From: Melieria omissa
Lineage: Eukaryota > Arthropoda > Insecta > Diptera > Ulidiidae
Assembly (NCBI GenBank): GCA_963971225.1
Contig: OZ020267.1
Location: 102,187,729 to 102,251,728 of the forward strand
Length of the DNA: 64,000 bases
Reading direction: 5' to 3'
Shown in pieces: positions 1-12,111 of this stretch. Below the pieces are notes generated by a model. That model did no database searches. It was not told the origin of the DNA and was given only the letters and a program-made list of their open reading frames with translations. The position numbers and the translations under genes are program-made. Position 1 is the stretch's first letter; every line of letters starts with the position of its first letter.

Positions 1-1394
1 TGCAGCCGAGGCAAAGTGACTTTAACGACATTTGCTCGATACAATCAGCGACGTCCGAACGTTCGAACAAACGAACGGAATGAACGTTGGCTGACCGAGG
101 CGATAGTTGGAGCGACGGCTTGCCGGTTCAGCGGCACGACAATGCCAGATGATAGCATCTGGTAAGAGGATCACACCAGGATGGAGGTGGCATGGAAAGA
201 AGCTGCAACGGTCACAAGCTGAAAAAATTAACAAAAATAGATGAAAAACAAGTAAAAAAGGAGACAAAAGCCGAAAAGTAAACACGCCAACACTTTTTGT
301 TTCAGCAATGACAACAATGCAGCGGCAGCGGTATGGAAGCTGGCAGCGGTAGGAAGTAGGGTAAGAGAGCAGCAGACGTGTGTTTCGAAGGAAAGTGAAG
401 CGCATTCGCAGTGGCAGTGGCTGCCGTCGCGCCATATGCAGTGTTGGCCATAGTGAGCTGCTTCAGCGTTTGCATGGGAGATTTAAGACAGTTTAAGTGG
501 ATTTGCGATCTTCATGTTCGCTGCCAGCGTTGCAATGAAATTGGTTTATGTGCGGTTTTTTACAACGGCTTTCGGTTGTTATTGTTGTTGTTGTGGTTTT
601 TGTGGTCTAAAAATAATTACGCGTACATGTATATTGAATTGGTTTGTTTATGTTTTTGTATGACTTTTGATTTTGCTCTGCGCTTCGAGCGCATTGTGTG
701 TGGGTTCGCATATGAAGTCGAGACACAGTCGGACACACGGACACGGATGTGAATGGGTTCATGGCGATGGTAATTTCACGACAAGTCAAGTAATTTCTGG
801 GCTTTATTTGAATTTTCATTTATTTGTGTTGGTTTTTTGTTTGGTTTATTTAAAATGGTGAGCGGCAAAAAGCGTCAATGCAATTTATGCTGCTTGTAAA
901 ATGTCTATATGCGGTGATTTAAGAAGTGCTTTATTTACGACATGAGCGAGGTCATGGTACAAGGATCAATATTAAAGCCAGTCGTGTGTATGTGAAGTTA
1001 GATGTTATGTACTCGTATGTAGACACATAACTGAGTAGTGCAATGGAAAGTTGGCACCGACTTGTCTGTCAGAGAGATCGCTTTTGCTGCCCATTTTGAG
1101 AGACAAGTGGCTACTAACTGACGGTTTAAGTTTTCAATTGTGCTGACAAAAGTTTTTTGTATTTATTATTTAGGTGCCACTGTGTAGTACAAACTGTGCT
1201 CTTGATTATGTCACTTATCAACCGTTTTATACTATTACACTTCACGCTTGGTTGCCTGGCCCACTTGTAATGAAAGCGATTAACATTGTCACCAAAATGC
1301 GGGCGTCGCGTCGTTTAAATTGCGCAACAGACAAATTTAAACTTCATAGAATGTATTCTACATTCTATACACAGCTAACCCATTGCTTTGGGCC
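1..1394. other. Intergenic, no firm gene
   Basis: The first ~450 bases are GC-richer than the surroundings, which would fit a promoter or untranslated exon. An ATG at 142 is followed 20 bases later by a good splice-donor sequence (GTAAGA at 162), so a short first coding exon on the plus strand is possible. Open frames on both strands here show no domain I recognise. From about 850 to 1394 I see nothing but AT-rich sequence. Confidence 0.3.
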
Positions 1395-4300
1395 TTAGTG
1401 CAAAATTCTTTGTGCCAGCAGGCGCGTAATTTTTCGACTTTTTCTACAGCACCAGCGATAGCGGCGCTCCAGTTGGGCTTTGCCCACTTCGATAAAATTA
1501 TAATTCAACCTATGACAGTACAATTCCAACACCAGTATGCCCGCTGTATAGAAAAAGAAAACAAAAAATAAGAAAAAAAGAAACAAATTTAACTAAGAAC
1601 TTATCGTTGACTATGTCGCATACGCACCGGCCGCACCATAACCCACCAACAGCACAATGAAAGCACCCTGTAACATGCGCACATTGAGCGGTTGTATGAT
1701 TTGCATATCCTGCGACTTCTTCACCTCAACATTATCGGCACTTTTGCCGTTTGCCTCTTGGCTGTTGGAGTTACCATTGTCGTCGTTCAGGTTGGGTTCG
1801 GCCCCGCTGTCTGTGTTGGTGCTGGTGCCACCATTTTTGCTGTGCTGTTCGTTGAGCTCTTTACCAATCATGCGCGATTGTGTGGCATACTCTGCATTGG
1901 TCATCTTATCCAGAATGCCACCTTCGAAGAGGTGAATAATGCTGTTGTGAGTGGAACTTTAATATTTCAATGATAAACCAAAATTTCAGTTAATGTTCGT
2001 CTTACACATCGTTCAGGCTGTCCAGAAAGGGGCAACCAATTTGTACCGCCACGGCCGAGTAGCGTGTGTAGAGTTTTTGGCTGAGCTGAAAGGTCTTGGA
2101 GCCTGTGAAAGTTTAACAAGAAGTCAAAAATTCAATAAGAGAAAGACAAAAAATCTGTAGAAGTGTAAAAAATCTTAGCTTCTGTTGGATGTTTGTTTCT
2201 TAATCGGTTTCTACTCACCAAATTGTTGTATGTTAAAGTAGAGCGTTTCTCGACCACCAAGCACTGCTTTATTCTCCAAGCCATCGGCTATTAGTTTGAT
2301 GCCCGATTCCACCGAGTCTATAAGATAGCCCTCCACATCGGGGCTTTGTTGTTTCATTAGTGCGTACAAATGGCGAAAGATTTCGGTGCCATTCTGTAAA
2401 CAGACAATTTCAATGCATTTATAAGACTTAAATAAATATAAGCAATGCTAGCAGGGACCTGCAGCTTTACACGCAAGTTTGACGTCAATGGATGGAGCCC
2501 AAGTTTCTGTTTCTGAAGTTTCTGTTAACACTTTTTTGACCCCATCTGATTTTTTTTTAAAACTACTTGCCTAATTATTTCTCATTTGAAAAGCTATCAC
2601 CATATTTGAGGTCAGAAATTGCATTAAATCATGTTTCTCCATACAAACTCTTAACCCATTGATTACTCTGTCAAATTTTGATTTTCGGAAAAAGAAAAAT
2701 TCGTGTCGGTTTTTTATTTATCATTTAGAACACTTTCACAAAGTTTGAAGTTAAAAAACCTATTTAATACTATTGCTCCATATAAACCCTTAACCCATCG
2801 TTGACCCCATCAGACTTTGATTTTCGAAAAAAATTAAAAACTCGTGTTAAATTATTTCACATTTAAAGTACTTTTACAATGTTTGAAGTCCAAAAAACCA
2901 AATAAATCATGTTTCTCCATACAAAATGTTAACCCATTGTTGACCCCCTTGGATTTTGATTTTTGAGAGTGTGAGTGTGAAAAATACGTGTCGAATTATT
3001 TCACAGTTGAAGTACTTTCACCAAGATTGAAGTCAAAAAGCCCAATAAGTCAAGTTTCTCCATACAAATTTTTAACCCATTGTTGACCCCGTTGGATTTT
3101 GATTTTTGAGAAAGTGAAAAACACGTATTTAATTATTTCACATTTGAAGTACTTTCGCTATGATTGAAGTTAAAAAGTCCAAAAAATGTTTTTTCTCCAC
3201 ACAAATTGTTAAACCGTCGTTGGCCCCTTCAGATTTTGATTTGCGAAATAAAATTAACAACACATATTGAAATATGTCACATTTGATGAACTTTCTTTAA
3301 GTTTGGAGTCAAATCATGTTTCTTTATACAAACTCTTAATACTTGGTTCATTTCGTTAGATTTCGATTTTCAAAAAAAATTAGAAACATGTATCTTACTA
3401 TTTTTGATTGTGTGTTTTTAATCTTTTCACCAACCTTGAAGTCAATAGGCCCATTGGTTCATGTTTTTTCGTAGTCTTTCCGTACACAAAGCTTAACCTA
3501 TTGTTGACCCTGTTAAATTCTAATGTTTGAAAAATTGAAAAAATTTAAAATTCAAATTATCACCAAGTTTGAAATCAATGAGCCCATTGAATCAAGTTTC
3601 TTTATATAAAATTTTAACCCATATTTTGCCCCTTTAGACCCCGAATTCTAAATAATCCCGTCTTAGTGGCGGTTTCTTTTTTTAAATGTACCTACAGGTC
3701 AAGTTTCATGTTAGTACGTTGAATAATTTGGGCTGAGCTATGATTAATCAATCAGTCAGTCAGTCAGTTAGGATACACAGTTATACGTATATACAGGGTG
3801 GCGCAAAAGTCAACACTCTATCGGTAGATGCTATAACTTTTGCAAATGGCGGCAAAAGTAAATTATGGTTTGATATTCATTCATACATTCCATACATTCA
3901 TATATCCATGAATTCATTTATTCATAAATTCATTCATTCATTCCTACATTCATACATTTATACACTCATATATTCAACCATTTATACATTCATGCATTCA
4001 TACATTAATGCATCTATACATTCATTCATTCATACATAAACAAATTAGAGCCAAAGAACACTGGGTGATAACTTTTGCGCCACCCTGTAGATAGATTAAA
4101 CTAATAAGTTACATATATTTAAGTCAAGAACATAATATAAGTCGAATGTTAATTTAAACTCTTTCAAATACTAAAACTTTACTTTGTTACTTTGTCATAT
4201 TTTGTTCTTGTCTTTGTCAAAAGAGTAACAATTTATGTGAGCTTTTTGTTTTTAAGTTCCTTCAGACCTCTAACATTTCCAATGATGAACTTTCTTTTTC

Positions 4301-7300
4301 CACAAACAGCTGATATCCATCTTGCAACATGGCCGTCTGCAAACGTTGCAGCGTATTGATGGGCGCCTCGTGCGGTGGACGCGCAAACTGTGAGGTGAGT
4401 TGTGCACTATAAACATCGGCCAACACATAGGTGGCTGCAATCCAATAGACAATCATCAGAAATTTGGCGCGATAGCCGTGATAAAGTTCCTGACAAGCTG
4501 ATAAACACAAAACAAAAAATTTGCTTTTGGAATACGAAATTCTTTACAAAAGTACTTCATTCCAAATAAAGTTAAATAAAACCTAAATTAATTTCTAAGT
4601 ACTTACATTGCTTGAGAAACAATTGCACCGTAAACCAAATGCATCTATCAAACAAATTCGGTGGCAACTCTTCCATATTGCAATCATCACATTGTTGGCT
4701 TTGTAGTTGTTGTTGCTGCAACTTCAATAACCGCCTACTTGCCTCATTGTCAATGGTTATCTCTCTGATGTAAGCCATATGAAAGACCAGCTCGCCAACA
4801 CGTTCCACATCGCGTGGCGCTTTGCCCTTGAAATGCCACTTGTAGGGTATGGCAATGATGGCATAGAAAATGGGCCCTGAGAAGAGTACAGTCAAAATCA
4901 GATATGGCCACACGTCCATTTTGAAGGGCCGTATTATAGCGAGCGCTTCGTTCAAGCGACGCGGCGCATGCGTAGCAAAAGCGCCCGAATCGGCCAGCGT
5001 GAAGAAGGAAAACTCGACAGCCTTGCGGCGTTCCCAACTCAGACTGACATCGCCCAGCAGAAAGTCAGCGAGCTGTAGTCGAATTAAAGTTAATATAGAT
5101 AGAGATAGATAGAGTTGAGAATATAGTTTTGATTCAAATGAACTGTGAGTGAAAAAAATCAGAGTAGAATCAAGAGTTGTTTTTTTGGAAAATTATTTTC
5201 GAATAGAGAAAGTTTGAATTTATAGTGAAAAATATTAAAGTAGAATTGAGAAAGTGTTCTTTTTCGAAGAGATGTTAAGCCAGAAATCGTTCGGTATTAC
5301 CCCATTTTGCAGTAGTCCAATGCCGCCGGTGAAGCTTTCATTGCCCTCGCACTCCTCCTCGGTGCGCAGTGAGCCTTGTGTGCGGCCGGGCGCCTCAATG
5401 TAGATAAATTGAAAATTCATATGTGTCGCCAACAGACTCAACAGACAGTGGTCGCGTCCGCCAGTTACATTCACCTCGGTGAACTCGAACAAATCACTGT
5501 TGCCTTCATTGGTCGAAATGGTCTCGTCCAGAGAGATGGTTTCGTTGACGGTGTCATTGTCGTAGTTTACCCAGAACCATGGAGGTGACTTGATAGATTG
5601 ACAATCATCAGTTGTGACAATTTCAAAAATAAGTATAAAAAATAATAAGAAAGAAATCAATGCAAAAAAGTTGTGGTTCAAATGATCTGCGAGTGAAAGG
5701 GATTATCGGCTTGTCAGAATTTCGTCAAAGGATGGAGAGTCTTCTGTTTATATCGAGAATATATTTTTATTCCGAGATTATTAGGTCTTGTACAAAGGTT
5801 TTCTATTATTATGTAATGTCGTTTTGATTCCAGTTAGTATTTGCTTACATGAAAAACGGGCACTTTGAATACGCGTCCTTCGAAATTCGAATAGACAGAG
5901 GCGGCCGACGGCAACAGTGGCACTTTTTGTAGCCCCAAATTGTCCCCATCATACCAATTGACCAAATGCAGATTGCTAACACCATCGGGCACCGCCTGAT
6001 TGTAGTAAATTCTGAAACTATAGTAAAAGTTAAAGTTGTACTCAAACAAATTTAGCTCGCTTTCTGTCTCTACTACATTTTTTACTTAATGGAATAAGTA
6101 TAGTTGGGAATTTTGTTAAGTAAAGAAAAAATTTTGGGCTATTAAAAACTGCCTAGAATACACTTTTGTAAATAAAGGGTGACCAGATAAAAGCGATTAT
6201 AAAAAGTTAAATAAATCAGCAACGATGTAAGATAGCAAATTTAATTTGGCTTTATTTAGAAGCCACTTTTTTGCAATTATTATGAAAGTATGAAACAGCT
6301 CATCATTCAAATGGCTGCCTTGGCTTTAGTCAGTTGTAGCAGTCAGTGCTTTAAGCGGTCGTTCCAAGTTTGAATGACTCGCTTCAATATGTTATTCCTT
6401 CCTTATTCCAGCAATGGCGTATCGATTGTTTGCCTCGAGCTCGTTCAAAGTGGTTGAATTGTTAACGTAGACTAAAGGCTTGATTACACGTAACGAGTCG
6501 AGTGACGAGACATCAAAATGGTACAAGGCCGAAAGAATTGGGATGGTGAGCAAAAGCGACGAGTTGTTCAAACGTATTTCGACACGCGGCGAGTCAGTTC
6601 GGTTTTGCAATGCACAAAATGAACTAAGCAACTCGCGCAATTAAACTCAACCGAGCGAAAAGTGGTGTGTGACGCATACCGCATGTCACGAGCGATTCCG
6701 CATGTGACGAGCGATTGCGCAAATCGCTGCGAAAAGGGAAAAATATAACGGTAAAGTAGTGGTCGCTCGGCCTAGCAAACAAAATGTGATTCTAGTGGCT
6801 CTCTCGCCACTTTCATCGGTCACTGACTGAATCAAGAACTCGCCTTACCGTTTAGACGAAACGAGTACTCGTTCGAGTTGCTGTCTTCTCACTCTACTCG
6901 TTACGTGTAATCAAGCCTTAAGGACTTGACGTAGCCCCAGAGAAAATAATCGAGAGGTGTCAAGTCACGTGATTGTGGCGGCCAATCGATAACCGTTCGC
7001 AATAAGATGACACTCACAAGTTCGTGTCGAAATTTGGAAAATATTTTTTTTACTTTTATTTTTTAGTTTGAAAGGTTTATTTGAAAGACAACAATAAATT
7101 ATTATCTTACAATTAAAATTAGCTTTAGCTACCAAGGCTATCGGCTCTGAATAATAATTTTTTTTTTATATTATATATTTTTTCCTCAATATATATATTT
7201 TTTAAATAGTTATTTAAATATTTTTTTTTAATAAAATATTCTAAAATTTCCACACGGCTATTGGCTCTGGCTAATACATATTTTTATAGTCTATTTTTTT

Positions 7301-8178
7301 ACATTTTTTTATAATATTTTTTCATTAATATATAGTTTTTTCAATATTTTCTTTTTAAAAATATTTTTTTATAATTTCCACACGATGCAAAATACACTTA
7401 ATATTTTGACATTCAAACGTCCTTGATATCTCAGTCAGTTGCTAAGACATCCCAATTGGAAAAAACTATGTTATCACTGTTATCCTGTCACCTCTTATGT
7501 TCATTAATATAGTTTTTCTTTGCATTATTTTATGGTATCTCCGCTCGTTACTTACGCCTTCTTGCGCGGCCTTGTAATGACCACCGCGCGCAACGGTTCC
7601 TCGAAACGCGCCTCGCTCGATCTGGGCGGATATTTGGCGCCCCAGTAGAAGATGAACAAACTCAAACGATGCGCCAACTTGCGTTCCTGTATGCGTGGCA
7701 ACAATTCGTATGGTTTGAGAAATATCATGCTGACAATTTCGATGGATCCCTGCAGGTTAATTTCAACAAAGTTGAAAAACAAATCCACCCTATCGAATAT
7801 GATTGTTTTAAAGTAGAGCTTGTGCAACTGATAGATAAAGTCGTCAACGTCTTGTTGCATGCCATAAGCCATGGCGAGCGAGTTGTTGTTGTTGTTGTCG
7901 TCCGAGTTGTTAGTAGCAGGGGACTTGGTGCGACTCAGGGCAGGTGGCGCAGCCAATATGGCCAACTGACGTGGTTTCAAGCCGTTAATGATTTCAGAAA
8001 GCGCTTGATTTAATCAAAAATATATAAGAAATCACATAATCACAAAATTTTTTCAAGAAAATACGCACATTTCCATACCTATGGCCACTTCTGAAATATT
8101 TTTATGAAAGTGCATCGATGCCACAACCAAATTGCTATGAAGTAGCAATGCAAATACCAACAAAATACCAATTTTCAT
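1395..8178 (-). CDS. Ir40a: Ionotropic receptor Ir40a, complete, 10 exons
   Basis: Variant ionotropic glutamate receptor (IR) subunit of the plasma membrane. Drosophila Ir40a acts with Ir93a and Ir25a in dry-air sensing neurons of the sacculus. Exons: 8178-8079, 8003-7556, 6017-5849, 5588-5301, 5072-4607, 4497-4268, 2393-2219, 2102-2006, 1941-1628, 1543-1395. Phases agree at every junction and give 811 codons. Residues 1-22 look like a signal peptide. The ligand-binding halves include FRIYYNQAVPDG, ESKE-free stretch SPPWFWVNY, RKAVEFSFFTLADSGAFATH and RYSAVAVQIGCPF. Membrane segments lie near 389-412, 502-520 and 748-772. The motif YVLADVYSAQLTSQFA follows the second. Many stretches match my memory of fly Ir40a (for example APGRTQGS and MLQGAFI). 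The last donor (GTGCGT at 1627) removes an apparent early stop and restores the final helix. The exon 6 donor GTCTGA and the acceptors ending AAG are weak but frame-supported. It is somewhat longer than the ~730 residues I recall for Drosophila. Confidence 0.93.
2600..3640. repeat. Degenerate ~137-bp tandem array in Ir40a intron 6
   Basis: A CTCCATACAAA-TTAACCCATTGTTGACCCC block followed by GATTTTGATTTT recurs near 2637, 2775, 2912, 3058, 3194, 3320, 3478 and 3598. That is about eight copies with ~137-bp spacing. Divergence is high, so the array is old. It fills most of the 1.9-kb intron between exons 6 and 7. Confidence 0.8.
3792..4089. mobile_element. TA-flanked mariner/Tc1-type MITE with simple-repeat core
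   Basis: The left end TACAGGGTGGCGCAAAAGT (3792-3810) is an exact inverted copy of the right end at 4071-4089. The outer TA could be the duplicated target. The interior (about 3870-4040) is made of CATT/CATA tetramer repeats and has no transposase. This is a non-autonomous element of about 295 bp inserted next to the tandem array within the Ir40a intron. Confidence 0.8.
6230..7010 (-). mobile_element. mariner-like transposase relic in Ir40a intron 2
   Basis: On the minus strand 6990-6925 reads IDWPPQSRDLTPLDYFLWGY, the region of the third catalytic Asp in the mariner group that uses a longer D-D spacing. The C-terminal part continues at about 6472-6280 after an insertion (6476-6918). The frame is broken and the element is clearly dead. 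A related fragment lies at about 9390-9640. Confidence 0.75.
6476..6918. mobile_element. Harbinger-type MITE nested in a mariner relic
   Basis: Terminal inverted repeats start AGGCTTGATTACACGTAACG and extend to roughly 31 bp with one or two mismatches. TAA lies directly outside both ends (6473-6475 and 6919-6921). A three-base TWA duplication is the known signature of PIF/Harbinger. The 443-bp interior carries no transposase. Removing it rejoins the mariner relic on either side, which gives the order of insertion. Confidence 0.85.
7070..7420. repeat. Two-copy AT-rich repeat in Ir40a intron 2
   Basis: GGCTAT(C/T)GGCTCTG near 7135 and 7255 each precede a T-rich tract ending near 7260 and 7385 in AATTTCCACACG. 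The unit is about 125 bp, present twice. Confidence 0.55.
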
Positions 8179-8251
8179 TTTTTTTAGTTAATACTTATTT
8201 TTTACTTCTCTTCCAGTCTTTTTTTTAATTTTTTCTAAACTCTTTTGACCA

Positions 8252-8289
8252 AACTGTATGCAATGCTGGCCGCTTCAAGGGTTTTTATA
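8252..8289 (-). promoter_or_regulatory. Ir40a core promoter (TATA box and likely start)
   Basis: On the minus strand TATAAAAA occupies 8289-8282, and ACAGTT / GCATAC start-like sequences lie about 30-34 bases downstream at 8260-8252. This leaves a 5' untranslated leader of roughly 75-80 bases before the Ir40a ATG at 8178. Spacing fits a TATA-dependent promoter; initiation was not tested. Confidence 0.5.
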
Positions 8290-9389
8290 GGACTCGCCCT
8301 GGCTTTGCTTTACGCATTCTTTTGCGTTTATTGTTTCGCCTTTGCTGCCAATCGCAAAATTTATGATATGTTGATTGTCAATTATCGCATCAACTTTAAA
8401 TATCACATGTCACAGGTACATGTTGGCGCAACTGTCTGCAACTGTTGGCGTGGCGCTCATATTTTTTGCTCTCTGCACTTTTATGCCTTTCCTGTGGCCA
8501 GCCAAGTGCACTTGAGCCACACAAAAAAAAACATACCTACCATAGTTATTTGTTGTTGTTATTGTATTTGGTGTTTGTGGTTTTTGTTGTTGCACTTGCT
8601 CAAGCGCATATTTATGGCATTATTAAAATATCATAAATAATTTGTTGTGATGTGTGGCAATAATTTTAGACATGGGCTATGTTTATGCTTTTGGTTTTCG
8701 ATTTGCTGGTGTGTAAGAAATTTTTTCAAAGCATGGCGCCTCAAATGCAGAGCAATTATTTTTTAAGACTATAGCCAGTCAAAATAATCGATTATTGTTT
8801 ATTTTAATGCTGATTTACAGAGGCAACTGGGTCGAATTTTAAGGCGTAAACTTTTAATAGATTTTAAATGATTTGAAATTTGAAAAAACCTCTGGTCATA
8901 TTTGTTCTTAACTGACTTTATCTCTTTGGTATTATGTCTAATAATGATAATTGCCAATGAAAAATTTTGACACACAATTTAAGCTTCAGTAAGTTAGCTG
9001 ATTCTATTTCTGCTTTGGCTAACTTCAGCACTGACAAAGCATTACTTACACTGAGCAATAAGCTGAGCTTTGAGCCATAACACAATTTTCCATTGCTTGA
9101 ACATTTTAATAATTTTTAACCCCCCAGGCATGGTTTGAGTTGCTAGTAGAAAAACCTTTTAAAAAAGTGTATTGAATAGCTACTAGTAAACGAAATTTTG
9201 AAAATAAGTGGCTTCAAAAAGTTATATCAGGGTTTAATTTATTTATTTACTTTTTTATTTATTTATTTATGTATTTAGTCTATGAACAAATATCTTTACT
9301 GACAATAGGAAATATTAATTTAATTAATTTAAAGATATTTAAAGCGTAACCAGGCAAGAATGATAAAAAACTAATTTTATATAAAACAA
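8290..9389. other. Intergenic upstream of Ir40a, nothing recognised
   Basis: This holds the region upstream of the Ir40a TATA box. A 131-codon frame at 8245-8640 on the plus strand is low-complexity and has no domain I recognise. From 8640 to 9389 I see AT-rich sequence only. Confidence 0.5.
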
Positions 9390-9660
9390 CAACGGTGTGG
9401 GATATCAAATTGATTCTGGATTTATTTTAAAGCTACATTCACGCCATTGTGTATGAAAGTATAAAAGAGCTCATCATTCAAATGGCTGCCTCGTCAGTAC
9501 TTCAAGCAGTCGGTCCAAGTTTGGAGGACTCGGTCCAATATGTGCCGAGTTATTCCAGTTATAGCATCTCGAATGTTGGCCTCAAGCTTGTCCCAAGTGG
9601 TTGGCTTTTTTTTCAACTGTTCGATTGGTTAATCGACTATCTTCTTAACTCATGCAGACG
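9390..9660 (-). mobile_element. mariner-like C-terminal fragment
   Basis: The minus strand reads TWDKLEANIRDAITGITRHI and later a GSHLNDELF-like end, which corresponds to the C-terminus of mariner transposases. Plus-strand bases 9470-9560 are visibly similar to 6300-6400 in Ir40a intron 2. The fragment has no catalytic region left. Confidence 0.65.
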
Positions 9661-9728
9661 TCTCTCATTTAAGTCTATCAAGGTTGCGTTTTGTTATCTT
9701 AATCCTACTTCATAAAATCTTTGCTTCA

Positions 9729-11431
9729 TCCTTTACGGCTCAAGATCACCAAACTTAATGAAACCTGGTTGGATTGAAAGCTTTTTATAAATAAAAAAAC
9801 ATTTGTTCCACGAGTTTTAAAATTTTTATTATAAAGTGGATAAGTGGAGAAAAAATCGATTTGTGACATTTCTGTCACATTGAGCTATAACGAGTACAAA
9901 ACTTGAATCTTCATTAACATTTCAAAAAACTCTATTTTAGCTTAAAAGTTTTAATGTTTTATGAAGTGTGAAAAATTTTAAAACAATTATTTTTTTTGTT
10001 ATAACATAAGGGCCACTCTACACTTTTCACATAAAGTTTGTGAGACTCCTACGCATCCAGGGAGCTTGCACCGAATCCTTTTTTCTGCCCATACCGGCCA
10101 TTGTCCGATTTGATCATGTCTTATCGCTATCGGTGGAGTACTCTGCGCTGGCCCTTTATGTTTTTTAGCTTGGAGCTCGCCTTCAAGACTTTGTCGCTTT
10201 ATGGGGCTAGTTGCGCCCATCTTACAGAGAACCGTTGCGACTTCCATCCTGAAATCCGCTGATGATAGCTGACCATCTTTTTGACCATTCACTTTTCGAA
10301 CTCTCTTATACAAAATCCATGCATTAGACATCGTGAGGTCAAGGAAATGGTAGAACATCCTAACTTGCCATCGCTTACTTCTCAGCAAAAAATTGCTGTA
10401 TACAAATTTTGGAAGCACGGAATTTGTTTTCACGATCTTTTTGAACTACATATAAACTAGTTTGTTCTGCAATGTGCTCCATCAACTCTTCTGGAAACAC
10501 TTGTAGGAACAATTGAAAGGGTGTCTCTAAATTCAAAATCTCAGGGTCAAAGGAATCATGGCCCGTAAAACGAAGGGTTTTTTCACTTAATTGAAGATTT
10601 TGCTTCTTCCATAAAATGGTTGGCTGGCTGATAGACCTTAAGTATAGCGCTTTCTTAGTCTGTGAAGTCGATGGGATGTTGTCGTCGCTTTCCAAGTCGT
10701 CGATAATATTCTCAATATTTACGCCATCTTCCTCATCATGTAAGGAGAACTCCATATCCTCAACTAAATCATTATCGTTTCCGGTTCCCAAAACAAGGTT
10801 TTCCAGTGCATCATCATCATCCTCATCTTCGAACCCGTCCTCACTTTCTTCATAACTTCTAAAAACTGCTTCATTTAGTTCATCAATTTTTCTGTTGCGG
10901 TAAGCCATTGCGATAACTATAAACCATGAAAAATCACCACGAAGAAATTGAATAAAACATTCCTTACATCTGCATTCATTTGTTTTGTATTAATTTTTTC
11001 TGATCATTATAACGGTTTGTAACAGAAATGTCACATTGCGCGGTACACAGCAAAAGTTGCCTTTGTTCCGCAATGTGACAGAAATGTTACAAACAGTAAT
11101 TTCTGGATTTCATAAATACTATCAAATGTTTTTTATGAATTCGAGCACATTATTTAAAGAGAAAGTATTCACCTGTTATTTCGCACAAAAATAGTAATGA
11201 AAAATCACTTTGATTAATTTTTTTAATAAATTAAAAATTCACGACAATGCACTGTTATAACACTTACGATTTCTGAACACTAAATGAAAAATTTTACATT
11301 TTATACATATTACATGCACTACCGTATATAAGAGGTAAAGAAAAAACAAAAACAAAGATTACTTGTTAACATTGCATTTTATTGCTATTTTAGTGGTTTG
11401 TTACAGATATGTCACACGGTGCCGTAAAGGG
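9729..11431 (-). mobile_element. Internally deleted piggyBac-like element
   Basis: The right end reads CCCTTTACGGCACCGTG inward from 11431 and is followed by TTAA (11432-11435), the piggyBac target. The left end at 9729 reads TCCTTTACGGCTC, with a decayed TTCA in place of TTAA. Subterminal copies of GTGACAGAAATGTYACA in both orientations occur near 9865, 11024, 11070 and 11403. The remaining transposase gene lies inside on the minus strand. Confidence 0.85.
9999..10908 (-). pseudogene. piggyBac-like transposase missing its catalytic core
   Basis: The gene begins at the ATG at 10908 with an acidic N-terminus of about 100 residues, then SLYVVQKDRENKFRAS. Near 10400 it jumps, with a frame change, to KRWQVRMFYHFLDLTMSNAW, which is the region after the catalytic domain in PGBD-type transposases. 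It ends in a Cys-rich tail with CKLPGC and CEKC. The catalytic Asp region between these blocks is absent. This is therefore a deletion derivative, not just a decayed copy. The last cysteines of the C-terminal finger are also lost through an early stop. Confidence 0.85.
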
Positions 11432-11435
11432 TTAA

Positions 11436-12111
11436 ATTAGTCCATTTAAATCTGAATTTATCTAGCTTTTGCATCTACTAAGTCATTAACTTTAAATTTC
11501 AATGAAATAACCGTTCACACTGCATTAAAAACTTCCACATATTGAGGCGATTCTTTGACGCCTTTCAACTCCAAATTGTTACGCATACGCATCGTTGCAC
11601 CACATTTAACATCCACCAATAGCTACAACAGGAAATTATATAAGTCACAGCCACCCATACGCAACAAACCGTACATTTGCATATTTTGCATAATGCAACA
11701 ACAATTGGGCGTTTATCAAACAAACAAAAAAGTTGCCATCTTGTGTTGAATTTGCAGCGTTTTCATAATTTTATGCCTGGGGCCTTTTTTAAGCTTCCTA
11801 AGACCATAAAATATATCACTTACAGCATAGATAACTGCAAAACACTGACAACTTCTTTACAAACAAACAATTCAAATACACAAAAACTGTAGAAACAAAC
11901 TGTTTTTTTCATGTATGAATTTATGCAAATTTTATGCGGCTTTGTGCTATTTTTTGATTTTGTATGCCTTAAAAAAATTTAGTGTTTGCGGTATTCACAG
12001 CATGTGGCAATGCGCTTACAAAATAACAATATTAAAAAAAAACAAAATCAGAATATAAATGAAGTTAGTCAACGAGTTCTATAACGTTGCGTCATCAGAC
12101 TTTAGTAGATA
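11436..12111. other. Intergenic, nothing recognised
   Basis: AT-rich sequence with short open frames of no recognisable content. Confidence 0.5.

Noticed and set aside
1611..1628. Apparent Ir40a stop just after GYGAAGAYAT
   Set aside because: It lies after a donor; splicing to 1543 restores the final helix in the expected phase.
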